Shown: one piece after another, positions 25,685 to 35,791 of the stretch | Layout of the letters: every line of letters starts with the position of its first letter | Numbering within the stretch: position 1 is the first letter of the stretch | Made by a program: the position numbers and the translations under genes | Assembly: GCA_963726755.1 (NCBI GenBank) | Contig: CAVSDB010000003.1 | Coordinates: 868,001-932,000 of the forward strand | Source of the DNA: DATKIY01 sp963726755 | GTDB lineage: Bacteria; Actinomycetota; Actinomycetes; JAHEKZ01 | DNA length: 64,000 nt | Direction of reading: 5' to 3' | Notes under the pieces: model-generated | What the model was told of the DNA's origin: nothing | The model's input: only the letters and a program-made list of their open reading frames with translations | The model's database searches: none

Positions 25685-28462
25685 ATGACCGACAAGCCCG
25701 TTGTGTCAGGCACCGGCCAAGGCCAAACCGACACTCTTCCCTCCGGCGATAAGTGGTACGCACTCCCCGCAGCCGACGTGATCAAGCGGTTCGGTGTTGA
25801 CCCTGCTAGTGGGCTTTCCGCTGCTAAGGCCGCAGAACTCCTCAAGACGAACGGCCCGAACGCGCTTCCCGCCGAGAAGCCGCCGCCTGGGTGGAAGTTG
25901 TTCCTAGCGCAGTACAAGTCCTACATGCAGATCATTCTGGTGGGGGCGGCCGTCGCCTCGATCGTGATAGGTCAAGTCGCCACCGGTCTGGCGGTTCTGT
26001 TGATCACGGCGCTCAACGCGTTGGGCGGGTTACGCCAACAGGGTAAGGCGGAGAGCGCCATGAACGCCCTGCAGTCGATGCTCAAGACAACCGCCCGAGT
26101 GCGTCGTGACGCCACCGAGGTCAAGGTTCCGGCTGATCAAGTGGTCGTGGGCGATGTGGTCCTGCTGGCGGCGGGTGACGACGTATGCGCCGATGGGCGG
26201 CTCATTCAGGCCACCTCGTTGCAGATCGATGAGTCGGCGCTGACCGGTGAGAGCGTTCCGGCGGCTAAGAGCACCGAGGTCGTCACCGATGAGAATCCGG
26301 TCCTCGGCGACCAGTCAAACATGGCGTTCATGAACACCCCAGTGACGCATGGTGGCGGTGTCATGGTTGTGACCGGGACCGGCGCGGACACCGCGGTCGG
26401 GACCATCTCCGGGATGCTGAAGTCGGCGCCGAACTTGAAGACCCCCCTGACCAAGCAGCTCGACACGCTGACCCTGTGGATTGCGGCGGCAGCGGGATTG
26501 ACCATCGCCGTCATGTTCGCCCTCGGGATCTCGCGCGGCGAGTCCACGCAGGTGATCTTTACGACCGCGATCGCGTTGGCGCTGGCGGCCGTGCCTATGG
26601 CCATGCCGACGGTGCTGCAGGTGATCTTGTCGACCGGGTCCAGGGAACTTGCCGCACACGGCGCTGTGGTGAAGAGCCTCGACTCGGTCGAGACTCTAGG
26701 TTCGACGTCCGCGATCAACTCGGACAAGACCGGCACGCTCACGATGAACCAAGTCACGGTCGTCGAGGTGATAGACCCCACCGACCGCTATTCGGTCACC
26801 GGGACGGGCTACGGGCTCGACGGCGAAGTCCACCACGCTGCTGGAAACACCAACACCATCGAGGCAGCGATTCTGCCATTCCTGATTACGAACGACGCCA
26901 AGCTTGTCGACGGCAAGGTTGTGGGTGACCCCACAGAGGGTGCGCTGTTGGTTCTCGGACACAAAGCAAAGCTCGACATCGAAGGGACTCAAGCGGCCTA
27001 CCCCCGACTTGCGACCCTGCCCTTTGATCCCACCTACAAGCTCATGGCCGCCTTCTGCGACGCCAAGGACGAGTCGGGGAATGCCGTCGTTCGGGTCTTC
27101 GTCAAGGGTGCGGCCCCCGCCGTCATCGGGCGGGCCACGTCGGCCTTGGCCAAGGGCGAAACCGTCCCTTGGGGTAAGAAGCAGAACAAGCGCGCCGACC
27201 AGGAGATGGATCGCCTCGGCGGCCAAGGGCTACGCGTCATGGCGTCGGCGATGAAGGACCTGGACCCCAAGGACTTCGACCCCGATGGTGACCTACTGTC
27301 GTTGGTCCGGGATCTGCAGATGACCGCGATTGTCGGGATGATGGACCCCCCACGGGCGGAGTCTCTCGACGCGGTCCGATCGGCCCAGGATGCCAACATT
27401 CGGGTGCGGATGGTCACCGGTGACGACGTCGTCACCGGTGCCGCCATCGCTAAACAGTTGGGTATCCCTGGGGAAGCCATCCTCGGCACTGAGCTGGCGG
27501 CGATGTCCGAGACCGAGCGTCTTAGTCGGATTGATGACATCGGCGTAGTCGGACGGGTCGCACCCGAGCACAAGGTGCTCATGGTCGAGACGTTGCGCAA
27601 GAAGTCCGAGGTTGTGGCGATGACCGGCGATGGAGTGAACGATGCACCGGCGATCAAGGCCGCAGACATCGGCATTGCAATGGGTACGGGCACTCAGGTC
27701 GCAAAGAACGCCGGTCGCATGATTCTCACCGACGACAATTTCGCCACCATCGTCCGTGCCGTTTCTGAGGGACGCAAGCTCTACGACAACATGCTGAAGT
27801 ACATCCGCTTCATGCTGGTTGCACTGGTCACCTACGTGGTGACCTTCCTGATGGCAAGCCTGCTTAACATCGCCGGCGGCCAACCGTTCTCAGCCGTTCA
27901 GATTCTCTGGATTAACTTCCTGATCACCGCCCCGGTCGGCATTGCCCTCGGTCTGGACAAGGAAACCCCGGGGTTGATGAAGCGCATGCCGCGGCCACGA
28001 GCCGCCTCGATCATGAGTGCTGCTGTCATGACGACCGTAGGTTTGGCCGGATTGTTCATGTCCGTGGCGATCAACCTGCTGATCGTGTTCGGCAAGAACG
28101 AGTACGACAAGACCGAGATCGGTAGCACGATGGGCCTGGTCGGGTTCTCCCTCATGCTCGTCATAGCGGCTTTCGAATGCCGCGACGAGAAGGCCTCGAT
28201 CCTGAACATGGAAACCTTTGACAACACGACTCTCAATGTCACGGCGTTGGCAGAGATCGCTCTTGCCATCCTGATCGCGAAGGGCGTGTTCCTGCCGTCA
28301 CTGCTCGGAAACTCCGAACTCACGGGTGGCCAATGGTTGATCGGGGCCGCTCCCGCCCTAGTGCTGTTCATCGTGTGGGAACTCGGGAAACTGATCGCCC
28401 GCAGCCGCGCCAAAGGCCAAAGGTCCGCAGTTGTGACGTCGTCGCCTCAGGCCGCGACGTAA
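25685..28462 (+). CDS. P-type cation-transporting ATPase
   Basis: Membrane ion pump of 925 residues starting at ATG 25685 after AGAGAGATC; the frame is open further upstream but only as an overlap with ppk2. It has an N-terminal cation-ATPase domain (SGLSAAKAAELLKTNGPNAL), actuator motif LTGES, phosphorylation motif SDKTGTLT, nucleotide-binding KGAAP, hinge MTGDGVNDAPA and a C-terminal six-helix domain (QILWINFLITAPVG). The fourth-helix motif is PMAMP, like the PxAMP of P3A proton pumps, not PEGLP of P2 calcium pumps, and the usual CSDKTG is NSDKTG. The ion is therefore uncertain. Clustering with PPK2 hints at an energy or ion stress role. Confidence 0.88.
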   Translation: MTDKPVVSGTGQGQTDTLPSGDKWYALPAADVIKRFGVDPASGLSAAKAAELLKTNGPNALPAEKPPPGWKLFLAQYKSYMQIILVGAAVASIVIGQVATGLAVLLITALNALGGLRQQGKAESAMNALQSMLKTTARVRRDATEVKVPADQVVVGDVVLLAAGDDVCADGRLIQATSLQIDESALTGESVPAAKSTEVVTDENPVLGDQSNMAFMNTPVTHGGGVMVVTGTGADTAVGTISGMLKSAPNLKTPLTKQLDTLTLWIAAAAGLTIAVMFALGISRGESTQVIFTTAIALALAAVPMAMPTVLQVILSTGSRELAAHGAVVKSLDSVETLGSTSAINSDKTGTLTMNQVTVVEVIDPTDRYSVTGTGYGLDGEVHHAAGNTNTIEAAILPFLITNDAKLVDGKVVGDPTEGALLVLGHKAKLDIEGTQAAYPRLATLPFDPTYKLMAAFCDAKDESGNAVVRVFVKGAAPAVIGRATSALAKGETVPWGKKQNKRADQEMDRLGGQGLRVMASAMKDLDPKDFDPDGDLLSLVRDLQMTAIVGMMDPPRAESLDAVRSAQDANIRVRMVTGDDVVTGAAIAKQLGIPGEAILGTELAAMSETERLSRIDDIGVVGRVAPEHKVLMVETLRKKSEVVAMTGDGVNDAPAIKAADIGIAMGTGTQVAKNAGRMILTDDNFATIVRAVSEGRKLYDNMLKYIRFMLVALVTYVVTFLMASLLNIAGGQPFSAVQILWINFLITAPVGIALGLDKETPGLMKRMPRPRAASIMSAAVMTTVGLAGLFMSVAINLLIVFGKNEYDKTEIGSTMGLVGFSLMLVIAAFECRDEKASILNMETFDNTTLNVTALAEIALAILIAKGVFLPSLLGNSELTGGQWLIGAAPALVLFIVWELGKLIARSRAKGQRSAVVTSSPQAAT

Positions 28463-28601
28463 CTAGTGATCTTGGGTCATTAACGCCGATCTGGGCCGAT
28501 TTACGGCCCCGGGGACTCAAGTGCCAATCGGGGCTAGACGAGGGATCTAAGGATCCGTCGGTGGGACGGGTCTTGATGCCTGTCCCGAAAGGACCCAACT
28601 C

Positions 28602-29225
28602 ATGTCTGAAACCCGACGGCGCCGCCGCCGCGTGCTCAGGGCTGCCGCCCCAGTGGCTGGCCTGCTCGCCGCGGGACTCTTGGTATGGCAGGGCAGCTAC
28701 GCAGCTTTCTCCGCCAGTACTGACAACGGCACTGAGGCCTGGAACACCGGGCAGCTCACCCTGACGAACTCCCCCGGCACCGGAACGTACGGTGGCTCGA
28801 CCAGCCCGGTCTTCGTTGAGAACAACCTCACGATCCCGTCGGCCACGGTTTCGAAGTGTGTGACAGTCAAAGCAGGTGGCACGCTCGGTGGCACGCTGAA
28901 CTTCTACCGTGGCGCGCTTGTTGGTAACGCTGCGTTGGCTACTCAGATCTCGCTGACCATCAAGCGCAGTGCGGTGACCGCTGCTGACCCAGCGATTCCC
29001 GTCGGCTGCGCTGGCTTCGTCTCGGCGGCAACGATTGCCACGACGACGCTCAACGCGCTGCCGACCACGTACGGCACGGGTCTGGGCGGCGTGGTCGTGC
29101 CGACCGGTACCCAGTTCGTGGTTTACCAGTTCACGTACCAGGTCGTGACGACCGGCTCGAACGCCGGCGACAACGCGCTGCAGAACACCGCGGCTTCGGC
29201 GCCATTTAATTGGGAGATCCAGTAG
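28602..29225 (+). CDS. SipW-type exported protein (TasA/CalY-like)
   Basis: A 207-residue exported protein. An arginine-rich start (TRRRRRRVLR) and a hydrophobic segment lead to GSYAAFSASTDNGTEAW, the SipW-dependent cleavage-region signature seen in camelysin/TasA-like proteins. The mature part is a threonine/glycine-rich beta-sandwich-like chain, with cysteines in SKCVTV and VGCAGF that could form a disulfide. A probable partner peptidase of the SipW type follows after a hairpin terminator. An ATG with AAAGGA upstream fits. It may form surface fibres or a coat, by analogy only. Confidence 0.78.
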   Translation: MSETRRRRRRVLRAAAPVAGLLAAGLLVWQGSYAAFSASTDNGTEAWNTGQLTLTNSPGTGTYGGSTSPVFVENNLTIPSATVSKCVTVKAGGTLGGTLNFYRGALVGNAALATQISLTIKRSAVTAADPAIPVGCAGFVSAATIATTTLNALPTTYGTGLGGVVVPTGTQFVVYQFTYQVVTTGSNAGDNALQNTAASAPFNWEIQ

Positions 29226-29245
29226 TCACTGGCTGAACCCGTAAC

Positions 29246-29287
29246 GGTCGACCCCGGTACCCGCAATGCCGGGTATCGGGGTCGACC
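29246..29287 (+). terminator. Strong hairpin between substrate and signal peptidase genes
   Basis: An 18-base-pair stem (GGTCGACCCCGGTACCCG and its near-perfect complement, one G-T pair) with a six-base loop. It is followed by CTTTC rather than a long T run. It probably reduces read-through into the peptidase gene, so that the exported protein is made in excess. Confidence 0.75.
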
Positions 29288-29317
29288 CTTTCAACCAATT
29301 GAAAGGAGGGGGGCCAA

Positions 29318-30898
29318 GTGACCGCAACGTTGGAGTCACAAGCACCATCGGCTCCCACTCCGCCCGCATCGGAATCCCCTCAGGAACTAAGTAGTCGCTG
29401 GCTGCTCTTTGGGGTTGTGGGCCGCACCTGGCTGTGGTTTCTGGCTGGCTGCATTCTGATCACGTTGATTCCGCTGCTCTTCGGGTGGCATCCGTTCCTG
29501 ATCGAAACCGGATCCATGGCACCTCGGATCAACGTGGGTGACGTTGTTCTGGCGTCCCCTGAGCACGACGCGCAGACGTTGCTGGGTCACGTGACGGTGT
29601 TCGACGACCCTGACTTCCCCGGGAAGATCAAGACACACCGGGTGATCTCGATCGACCCGGACGGGTTGCTCGTCACCAAGGGTGATGCAAATCCCACGCC
29701 CGACAGCCAGCACGTCGATACGGCTGCCGTGCACGGCTTGGGACGGCTGCTCGTGCGGTTCGTCGGACTACCGGTGATCTGGCTGCAACAACGCGAGTTT
29801 CTGCCGTTGCTGCTGTTCCTACTCAGCTTGCTTGGCGCGGCATATGCCGTGATGCGCGACCAGGATCCCGAGGAAGAGTTGTCAGAGCCGGATGACCCAG
29901 ACGATGGGCCGGATCCAGACGTCGACGACGTCGAGTCGGACGATGCGACCGCACCTGTCGCCGCGCCGTTCAAGGGTGCAACGAACCCCGGGATTTCGTG
30001 GCGCAACATTGCACGCCGACTCGCGTGGCGACTCGGCTTCGCCGCGATGCTTGCGTCGCTACTGATCCTGCCCACGGCCTTTGCGGCATTCGCTGCGACG
30101 ACGAACAACGGAACTGAGTCGTGGTCGGTTCCCAACTGGGACTACACAACGCAGTTGAAGGCACTCGGTCCGAAGATCTACTACAAACTTGACGACGCCA
30201 GTCCGTCGGCAAACGCGGTGGACTCCTCGGGTAACGCCTACACCGGTACGTACAACGGGACGACGACGAACTACACATACGGCGTCACTGGTGCATTGGT
30301 CACCGACACTCCCAACCTTGCGGTGACGCAAAAGGCGGCGAACGCCTGCATTTTCACGCCAGCAGCATCATCGGAGGCTGCGCCAGGACCAGCGACCTAC
30401 AGCGAGATCGTTTGGTTCAAGGTGGCGAATGGCTACAACCAGGGTGGCAAGTTGGTCGGCTTGGAGAACCAGCGGACGACAACCGTCTCGACACAGTACG
30501 ACCGTCACATCTACATGGACGGAGCGGGCAAGTTGTACTTCGGCGTGTGGCTCACCGCGACCGGTGTGGCGAAGACGATTAACAGTCCGCTCTCGTACAA
30601 CGACGGAAACTGGCATATGGCCGTCGCAACGATGGGTGCGGCAGGCATGCATTTGTACGTGGACGGCGCCCAGGTCGCCACTGATGCCAACACCACGTCG
30701 GAGACCTTCGGCGCGACGGGCTACTGGCGGTTCGGCTGCGGCAACCTGAGCGGATGGGGTGCTGCTGCGAACTGGACTGGACCGAACGCGCCTGCGGCTT
30801 CGCAGAACTATCCGCTGCTGGGATCGATCGACGAGGTGTCGATCTTCACCAAGCAACTGACTGCCGCCAACGTTCAGTTCCTCTACTGGATCCGCTGA
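29318..30898 (+). CDS. SipW/ER-type signal peptidase I fused to an internal SipW-type signal and a LamG domain
   Basis: A 526-residue chimera. Residues 1-180 are a signal peptidase: membrane helix 38-55, catalytic serine in IETGSMAPR (Ser66), catalytic histidine in KTHRVIS (His107, the ER/SipW dyad in place of Lys), box GDANPTPD (122-129) and a second helix about 161-179. An acidic linker (184-210) follows. Next comes a basic segment (IARRLAWRLG), a hydrophobic helix and AFAAFAATTNNGTESW (254-269), very like the cleavage region of the protein encoded just upstream. Residues about 275-526 form a LamG/concanavalin-type domain (IYYKLDDA, DSSGNAYTGTY, then GNWHMAV). The protein therefore carries its own probable substrate. 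The GTG start follows AAAGGAGG. Confidence 0.85.
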   Translation: MTATLESQAPSAPTPPASESPQELSSRWLLFGVVGRTWLWFLAGCILITLIPLLFGWHPFLIETGSMAPRINVGDVVLASPEHDAQTLLGHVTVFDDPDFPGKIKTHRVISIDPDGLLVTKGDANPTPDSQHVDTAAVHGLGRLLVRFVGLPVIWLQQREFLPLLLFLLSLLGAAYAVMRDQDPEEELSEPDDPDDGPDPDVDDVESDDATAPVAAPFKGATNPGISWRNIARRLAWRLGFAAMLASLLILPTAFAAFAATTNNGTESWSVPNWDYTTQLKALGPKIYYKLDDASPSANAVDSSGNAYTGTYNGTTTNYTYGVTGALVTDTPNLAVTQKAANACIFTPAASSEAAPGPATYSEIVWFKVANGYNQGGKLVGLENQRTTTVSTQYDRHIYMDGAGKLYFGVWLTATGVAKTINSPLSYNDGNWHMAVATMGAAGMHLYVDGAQVATDANTTSETFGATGYWRFGCGNLSGWGAAANWTGPNAPAASQNYPLLGSIDEVSIFTKQLTAANVQFLYWIR

Positions 30899-30976
30899 CG
30901 GTCCACTATGGAACCCGTGGATCAGAAGTAGGTTATAGCCACAGAGTCGATTGGATGGATAGAAAGGTGGCGTCTG

Positions 30977-32203
30977 GTGCTTGACCGCATCGCGCCGCCG
31001 CGGATGGGACGCAGTTTCCGCTGGCTGCTAAGCGCCACCTGGGTCAGCAACATCGGGGACGGCATCGCGTTGGCTGCCGGTCCGCTGCTTGTCGCTTCGC
31101 AAACCAACAACGCGATGCTTGTCGCTCTCGCAGCACTACTACAGCGCGTGCCGTGGCTGCTGTTCGGTCTGTACGCCGGAGCCCTCGCCGATCGCGTCGA
31201 CCGACGGCGGATGATTATCGTCGCCGACGCCATGCGTGCCCTTGTCGTGGGCTTCCTGAGCGTCGTCATCTTGACCGGGATGGTGAACATCGCGGCGGTA
31301 CTCGTCGCGATGCTGCTGCTCGGTGTTGCAGAGGTGTTCGCTGACACCTCATTTCAAACTTTGCTGCCTATGCTCGTTGACCACGACGACATTGGCATCG
31401 GAAACGCTCGGTTGCAGGGCGGCTTTCTGGTCGGCAACCAGATCGTAGGGCCACCGATCGGCGCGTTCCTGTTCGCGTTTGGCATGGCCGCTCCGTTCAT
31501 CGTGCAGGCATTGCTCGTCGCATTGGGGGTGCTGCTCGTCGCCAAGATCGCCACGCCCAAGGGGCCGGTGCGCGAACTCGATGACACTCACGTCCTTCGC
31601 GACATCGTCGAGGGTGTGCGGTGGCTCGTCCACCACGATGCCGTTAGGACGCTGGCGCTAGTCATCGTGGCGTTCAATATCACTTGGGGCGCTGCTTGGT
31701 CAGTGCTGGTGTTGTATGCACTCGATCATCTGCACATGAGTGAGGTGGGGTTCGGTTTCCTCACCACATCCGCCGCGATCGGTGGACTGCTGAGCACTGT
31801 TATGTACGGCCGGATCGAGCGACGGTTCGACTTGGGCAACGTGATGCGGGTAGTCCTGCTGTTAGAGGTCTTCTCCCACTTGGCCTTCGCGCTCACGACC
31901 AACGCGTACGTCGCGATGGTGATTATGTTCGTGTTCGGCGCCTATGCCTTCGTCTGGGGAGCGGTCTCTCAGACGGTGCGGCAGCGCGCGACTCCCATGG
32001 AACTGCAGGGCCGGGTCGGCAGCGTCTACATGGTGTGCGTGTTCGGTGGCATTGTCGTGGGTCAAGCCTTGGGAGGTTGGATCGCCAATCGCTGGGGCTT
32101 GACCGGGCCGTTCTGGTTCGCGTTCGTCGGATCGGGCATCACGCTGGCCTTAGTGTGGGGGCGGCTTTCGGCCATCGCGCACGCTGACGCCAATAGAGCC
32201 TAA
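30977..32203 (+). CDS. MFS transporter, 12-helix (EntS/MFS_3-like)
   Basis: A 408-residue major facilitator with about twelve helices. The signature elements are SNIGDGIALAAGPLL, loop 2-3 ADRVDRRRMIIVADAMRALV, and loop 8-9 TVRQRATPMELQGRVGSVYM, as in the enterobactin-exporter/macrolide-efflux branch. GTG 30977 is the likely start; ATG 31004 is an alternative. It is separated from the exported-protein genes on both sides by short gaps, and a link to them is not shown. Confidence 0.87.
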   Translation: MLDRIAPPRMGRSFRWLLSATWVSNIGDGIALAAGPLLVASQTNNAMLVALAALLQRVPWLLFGLYAGALADRVDRRRMIIVADAMRALVVGFLSVVILTGMVNIAAVLVAMLLLGVAEVFADTSFQTLLPMLVDHDDIGIGNARLQGGFLVGNQIVGPPIGAFLFAFGMAAPFIVQALLVALGVLLVAKIATPKGPVRELDDTHVLRDIVEGVRWLVHHDAVRTLALVIVAFNITWGAAWSVLVLYALDHLHMSEVGFGFLTTSAAIGGLLSTVMYGRIERRFDLGNVMRVVLLLEVFSHLAFALTTNAYVAMVIMFVFGAYAFVWGAVSQTVRQRATPMELQGRVGSVYMVCVFGGIVVGQALGGWIANRWGLTGPFWFAFVGSGITLALVWGRLSAIAHADANRA

Positions 32204-32226
32204 ACCGGTGCCGTGAATGAGTGCTA

Positions 32227-35200
32227 TCAACGAACGTTGATCGTCTGGCTGTTGCTCACGCCGGTGGAGAACGTCGATCCGGAAACGGTGACGCGCCAGG
32301 CGTAGTCGTGGGAGTTCGTGAACTTCCACACCAACGAGTAGCCGCCGTTGGAAGGGGTGGTCTGCTTCTTGGTGACCCATGACGAACCTTGGCGACGTTG
32401 CAACTGCACGGTCGACGTCGAGTTCGGCTGTGCCTTCCCAGAGAACGTGACCTTCTTGCCGACTGCCACAGTGGTCTTGCTTGCCTTCAGGGTGGCGTGC
32501 CCCTTGACCGTGACCGAGCGGACCTGCGACTTCGCCGACATGCGGCCATGCGCGCTGGAGACTACGTAGTACTTGCTCGTGGCCGACTGCTTGAGTGAGA
32601 ACGAGTACTTCCCCTTGGCCGAGGTCTTGACCTGCGCGCCGCGGTTGACGTACGAGCTGCTCCCCTTTGTCTTGCGGAACAGGGTGATCGTTTGCCCAGT
32701 GACCGGCTTGCCCGTTGTCGCGTCGAGGACCTTCCCCGAGAACGCGACCTTGTGCCCGGCCACAACCTTGGTGGGATTCAGGTTGAGTGATGACTTCGAT
32801 CCCTGGAGCGTTGTAGTTGCAGCTGGACCAGTCCCGAACGCATTAGTGGCTGTCACCGTGAAGGTGTAGGCCATGTTTGGCGTAAGTCCGCTGACGGTGA
32901 CCGGGAAGGTCAGGCCGGAGGCGGGAACCGCAACCGTCGTTGGCGAGCCGGTGGTCGGCGTCGCGGTCACGGTGTATCCGGTGACGGGGCTTGGCGGAGT
33001 CGGGGCGGTCCACGTCAGGGCAGCTGATTTCACACCACCGGTGACGCTGAGTTTCTTAGGTGACCTGGGTAGTTTTGTGTCGACGCTGGCGCTGCGGCCA
33101 GGTCCCCAGCCCGCTGAGTTGTGAGCGACGACGGTGACCGTGTACTCCTTGCCCGGCACGATCGTGAACGGTGCTGACGTTCCACTGGTGGAAACGACCT
33201 GCCCCCCAGGAAGCAGCGTGGCCTCGTAGTCAGTGGCGCCAGCTGCAGCCGTCCAGTTTGCGGTCAACGTGGTGCCGGCACCGACCAACGTCAGGGCGCT
33301 GACTGGGCCTGGCGCAGTGATGCTGGTGCTTGCGAGCGTCGTCACGTCGGCGGTGTCCGGGGTCCCGCTCGCAACTCCAATGAGCGGGGTAACGCTGAAC
33401 GTGTAGTCCGTCTCCGGGTCAAGGCCGGTGAACGTCCACGTGCGCGCGTCCCCGTCTGTCGTGTGGCTGTCGACAACTCCACCACCGTCGGAGATGGTGA
33501 CGTCGAATGCGGTGTAAGCATTTCCCGGAACCGTCCAAGTAACACCGGCCGTCGTATCACTGACAGAAGTGCTCGTGATGGTGGCGGCACCCGGGGCGGT
33601 AGTGCCAGAAGCCGATGACGGCGTTCCAGAACCAGCAGCGTTTACCGGCGTCACCGTGGCGGTGTATTCCTTGGCCGGCGCAAGCCCGGTGAACGTAGCT
33701 GTTGGGTCAGTCACTGTCTGCGTCGAACCACCAGGGGACAACGTCACCTGGTAGGACGTGACGGGCGCGAAACGCGAGCGCGGTAGGCGGAGTCCACGAT
33801 GCGGTCACCGAGGTGGTGCCGCCGTCGACCTGAAGGCCGCTCACGGGGCCAGATGCACAGGGACCGCCGGTCTCCTCGTCGATGTTGTCGTACGAAGTGG
33901 CGAAGCCTTGCACCGTGTTGCCTGTTGCGGAGACCTTCGCAATCAAGTCAGCGTCAGCCGCCACACCGGTGTTCCAGAGGTCCAGTCCACCCGCATCGGG
34001 GTCTGGCGCAGCGTCACGCTCGAAGAGGTTGCACGTCAACGTCGTGTGCCCAGCCTGGTACGTCGCGTCTTGCGATACGTACAACCCGAAGTCGGTGTCC
34101 GTTCCGGTCACGACGTTGCGAATGAACGTCACGTCTTCGGCGCCGTACAGCAGCACTCCGGTGGCACTCCACTGGTCGTTACCGTCCCAGTCGTTGCCGC
34201 CGATGGTGTTGCCGGTGACGTACGCACGTGCGCCGCGGCTGATCTGCAGGGAGTTGCTTGCGGTGATGAAGTCCAAGTCGGACGATGCCACCGTTGAACC
34301 GGTGAGTCGCAGCGAAACATTTCCGTTCGCGCGGATGCCCGTCTTCTGGAAGCCGGTGACTGAGACGTCATCGACGTTTACGTTCAGACGCGTGGGTCCG
34401 CCGAGGTTGGTGATGTCAACGGAGTTGCCGCTCTGGCACCCGCTGCCAGCGCCGTAACGGATGTCGGAGACCGTCGAGTGTGTGAACGAACCGGCGGCTC
34501 CGTTGAAGCGGATACCGAACAGGCTTCCGCTACAACCTGGGGCAAGGACGCCGTGAATCGTCACGTCGGTGACGTTCATGGTCGCGCCACCGGAGACGAT
34601 CTCGTTAGTCAGAACCGGGCCGGTGAAGCTGCCAGACGGCGGATCGATCGCCGTGATGGTGAAGCCGGCGCCGTCGAGGCTCCAGCCGTCATGCATCGTC
34701 AAGGTGGTGTTGGTCGTGCAGTTGGCCGTAAGGGTCAGCGTCTTCGCGGGACGGTCGATGGAGACCGGACATGAACCGAGTCCCTCTTCGAGGTCGTAGG
34801 TTGCCGACTCAGTGTTGGTGGTGACGGCGATGTCGTCCACCCAGCCCTCTTTGCCAGCCCAGGACGCAGAACTCGTGTCACCGATGACCCATTGAATGTC
34901 GCCGTAGGTGGAGTTGAACGTGCCGTCGGTGAGGATTGTCGTCCACTCTGAGTAGGTCTTATACGTCCAGATCGGGATCGTGCCGCCAGAGATGACCGGT
35001 CGCGTCAGACGCCACGTCGCACTTGGCGCGATCGTGTCGCTGGAGTTCCATGCTCCCCCTGCCACAGTGGGTTCGTAGACCAAGATCGCGTTTCCAGTGG
35101 CCGTTGGGAAGGTCTGCGGGTCCTGGAGCCCATCGGCGATGCCGTCGCTATTGGCGTCGATCAGGCCACTGTGAATGGGGATGTTGACGTAGGGGGAGTA

Positions 35201-35560
35201 GACGCCGTTCGCGGCAAAGCTTGAGAACGACAGGCCCTGCAAGTCCGTGAGGGGCCTTCCGGCAAGCGCGACGCCGTCCACCTTGGTCATGTGAAGAAAC
35301 TGCTTGTCGCCGATCGCGTTGCTCTTGAGGTAGTAGCTACCGACGCCGAGCGGTGGCGTCCCGGTGCCATCGACGAACGCACCGGTACCGCCGTTGCGGC
35401 TCTCGACCGCCCAGCCGCTCGATCCGTCGACCGATACGTCGCCGCCAGTCACCACGATGGGCGGTGGCGCGGCGTTTGCTGGTGCGGACAGCACGATTGG
35501 CAGCAGCCCTGCCGCCAACACGGTTGCGGCAGGCAGCAGCAGCGCACGGTTCAACTTCAC
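32227..35560 (-). CDS. Secreted beta-helix and fibronectin type III surface protein (frameshifted)
   Basis: A large exported protein of about 1110 residues. A signal peptide (RALLLPAATVLAAGLLPIVL, ending APANAAPP) leads to a jelly-roll-like domain, a right-handed parallel beta-helix region (TMNVTDVTIHG, GIRANGNVSLRLTGSTV, YVTGNTIGGND), and about four fibronectin type III modules. Two C-terminal Ig-like/filament-type repeats end it (VAGHKVAFSGKVLDATTGKP; VAVGKKVTFSGKAQPNS). A surplus base in an AAA run (+ strand) at about 33771 splits the first FN3 module; its removal joins TALAFAPVTSYQ. The GTG start 35560 follows GAAGGGA. Surface adhesion or carbohydrate contact is likely, without an evident catalytic site. 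Confidence 0.82.
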
Positions 35561-35707
35561 AGGTTCGATCCCTTCGGCAAGCCAACTTTTTGACAACTTC
35601 TTGGCCCGACACGCAGACCACCCCAGAAGACCATCGGCCGATCGGGTCCTCGGGTTAATCCGGTCCCCTCGTGACCTGCCTCACGGGGGGACCAAATCGC
35701 TGCTGGC

Positions 35708-35736
35708 GACTCAAGTCGAGGTTCTTCGATGCCGAT
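35708..35736 (+). promoter_or_regulatory. Candidate sigma-28 (FliA)-like promoter
   Basis: CTCA (35710-35713), a 17-base spacer and GCCGAT (35731-35736), about 55 bases before the start of the exported propeller protein. This resembles the CTCA-N15-17-GCCGAA/T consensus of FliA promoters in motile actinomycetes. No flagellar gene is present here, so the assignment is weak. The nonamer GACTCAAGT also occurs at 28513-28521 before the SipW-type exported gene. Confidence 0.3.
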
Positions 35737-35791
35737 CTTGGACAACCGGCTCACCGGCGTCTTTCTGGTGATCTGAGACGAGGGAGACCCT

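Noticed and set aside
28463..28601. Riboswitch upstream of the SipW-type exported gene
   Set aside because: The interval has GC-rich hairpins and a GACTCAAGT box but matches no riboswitch pattern that I know.
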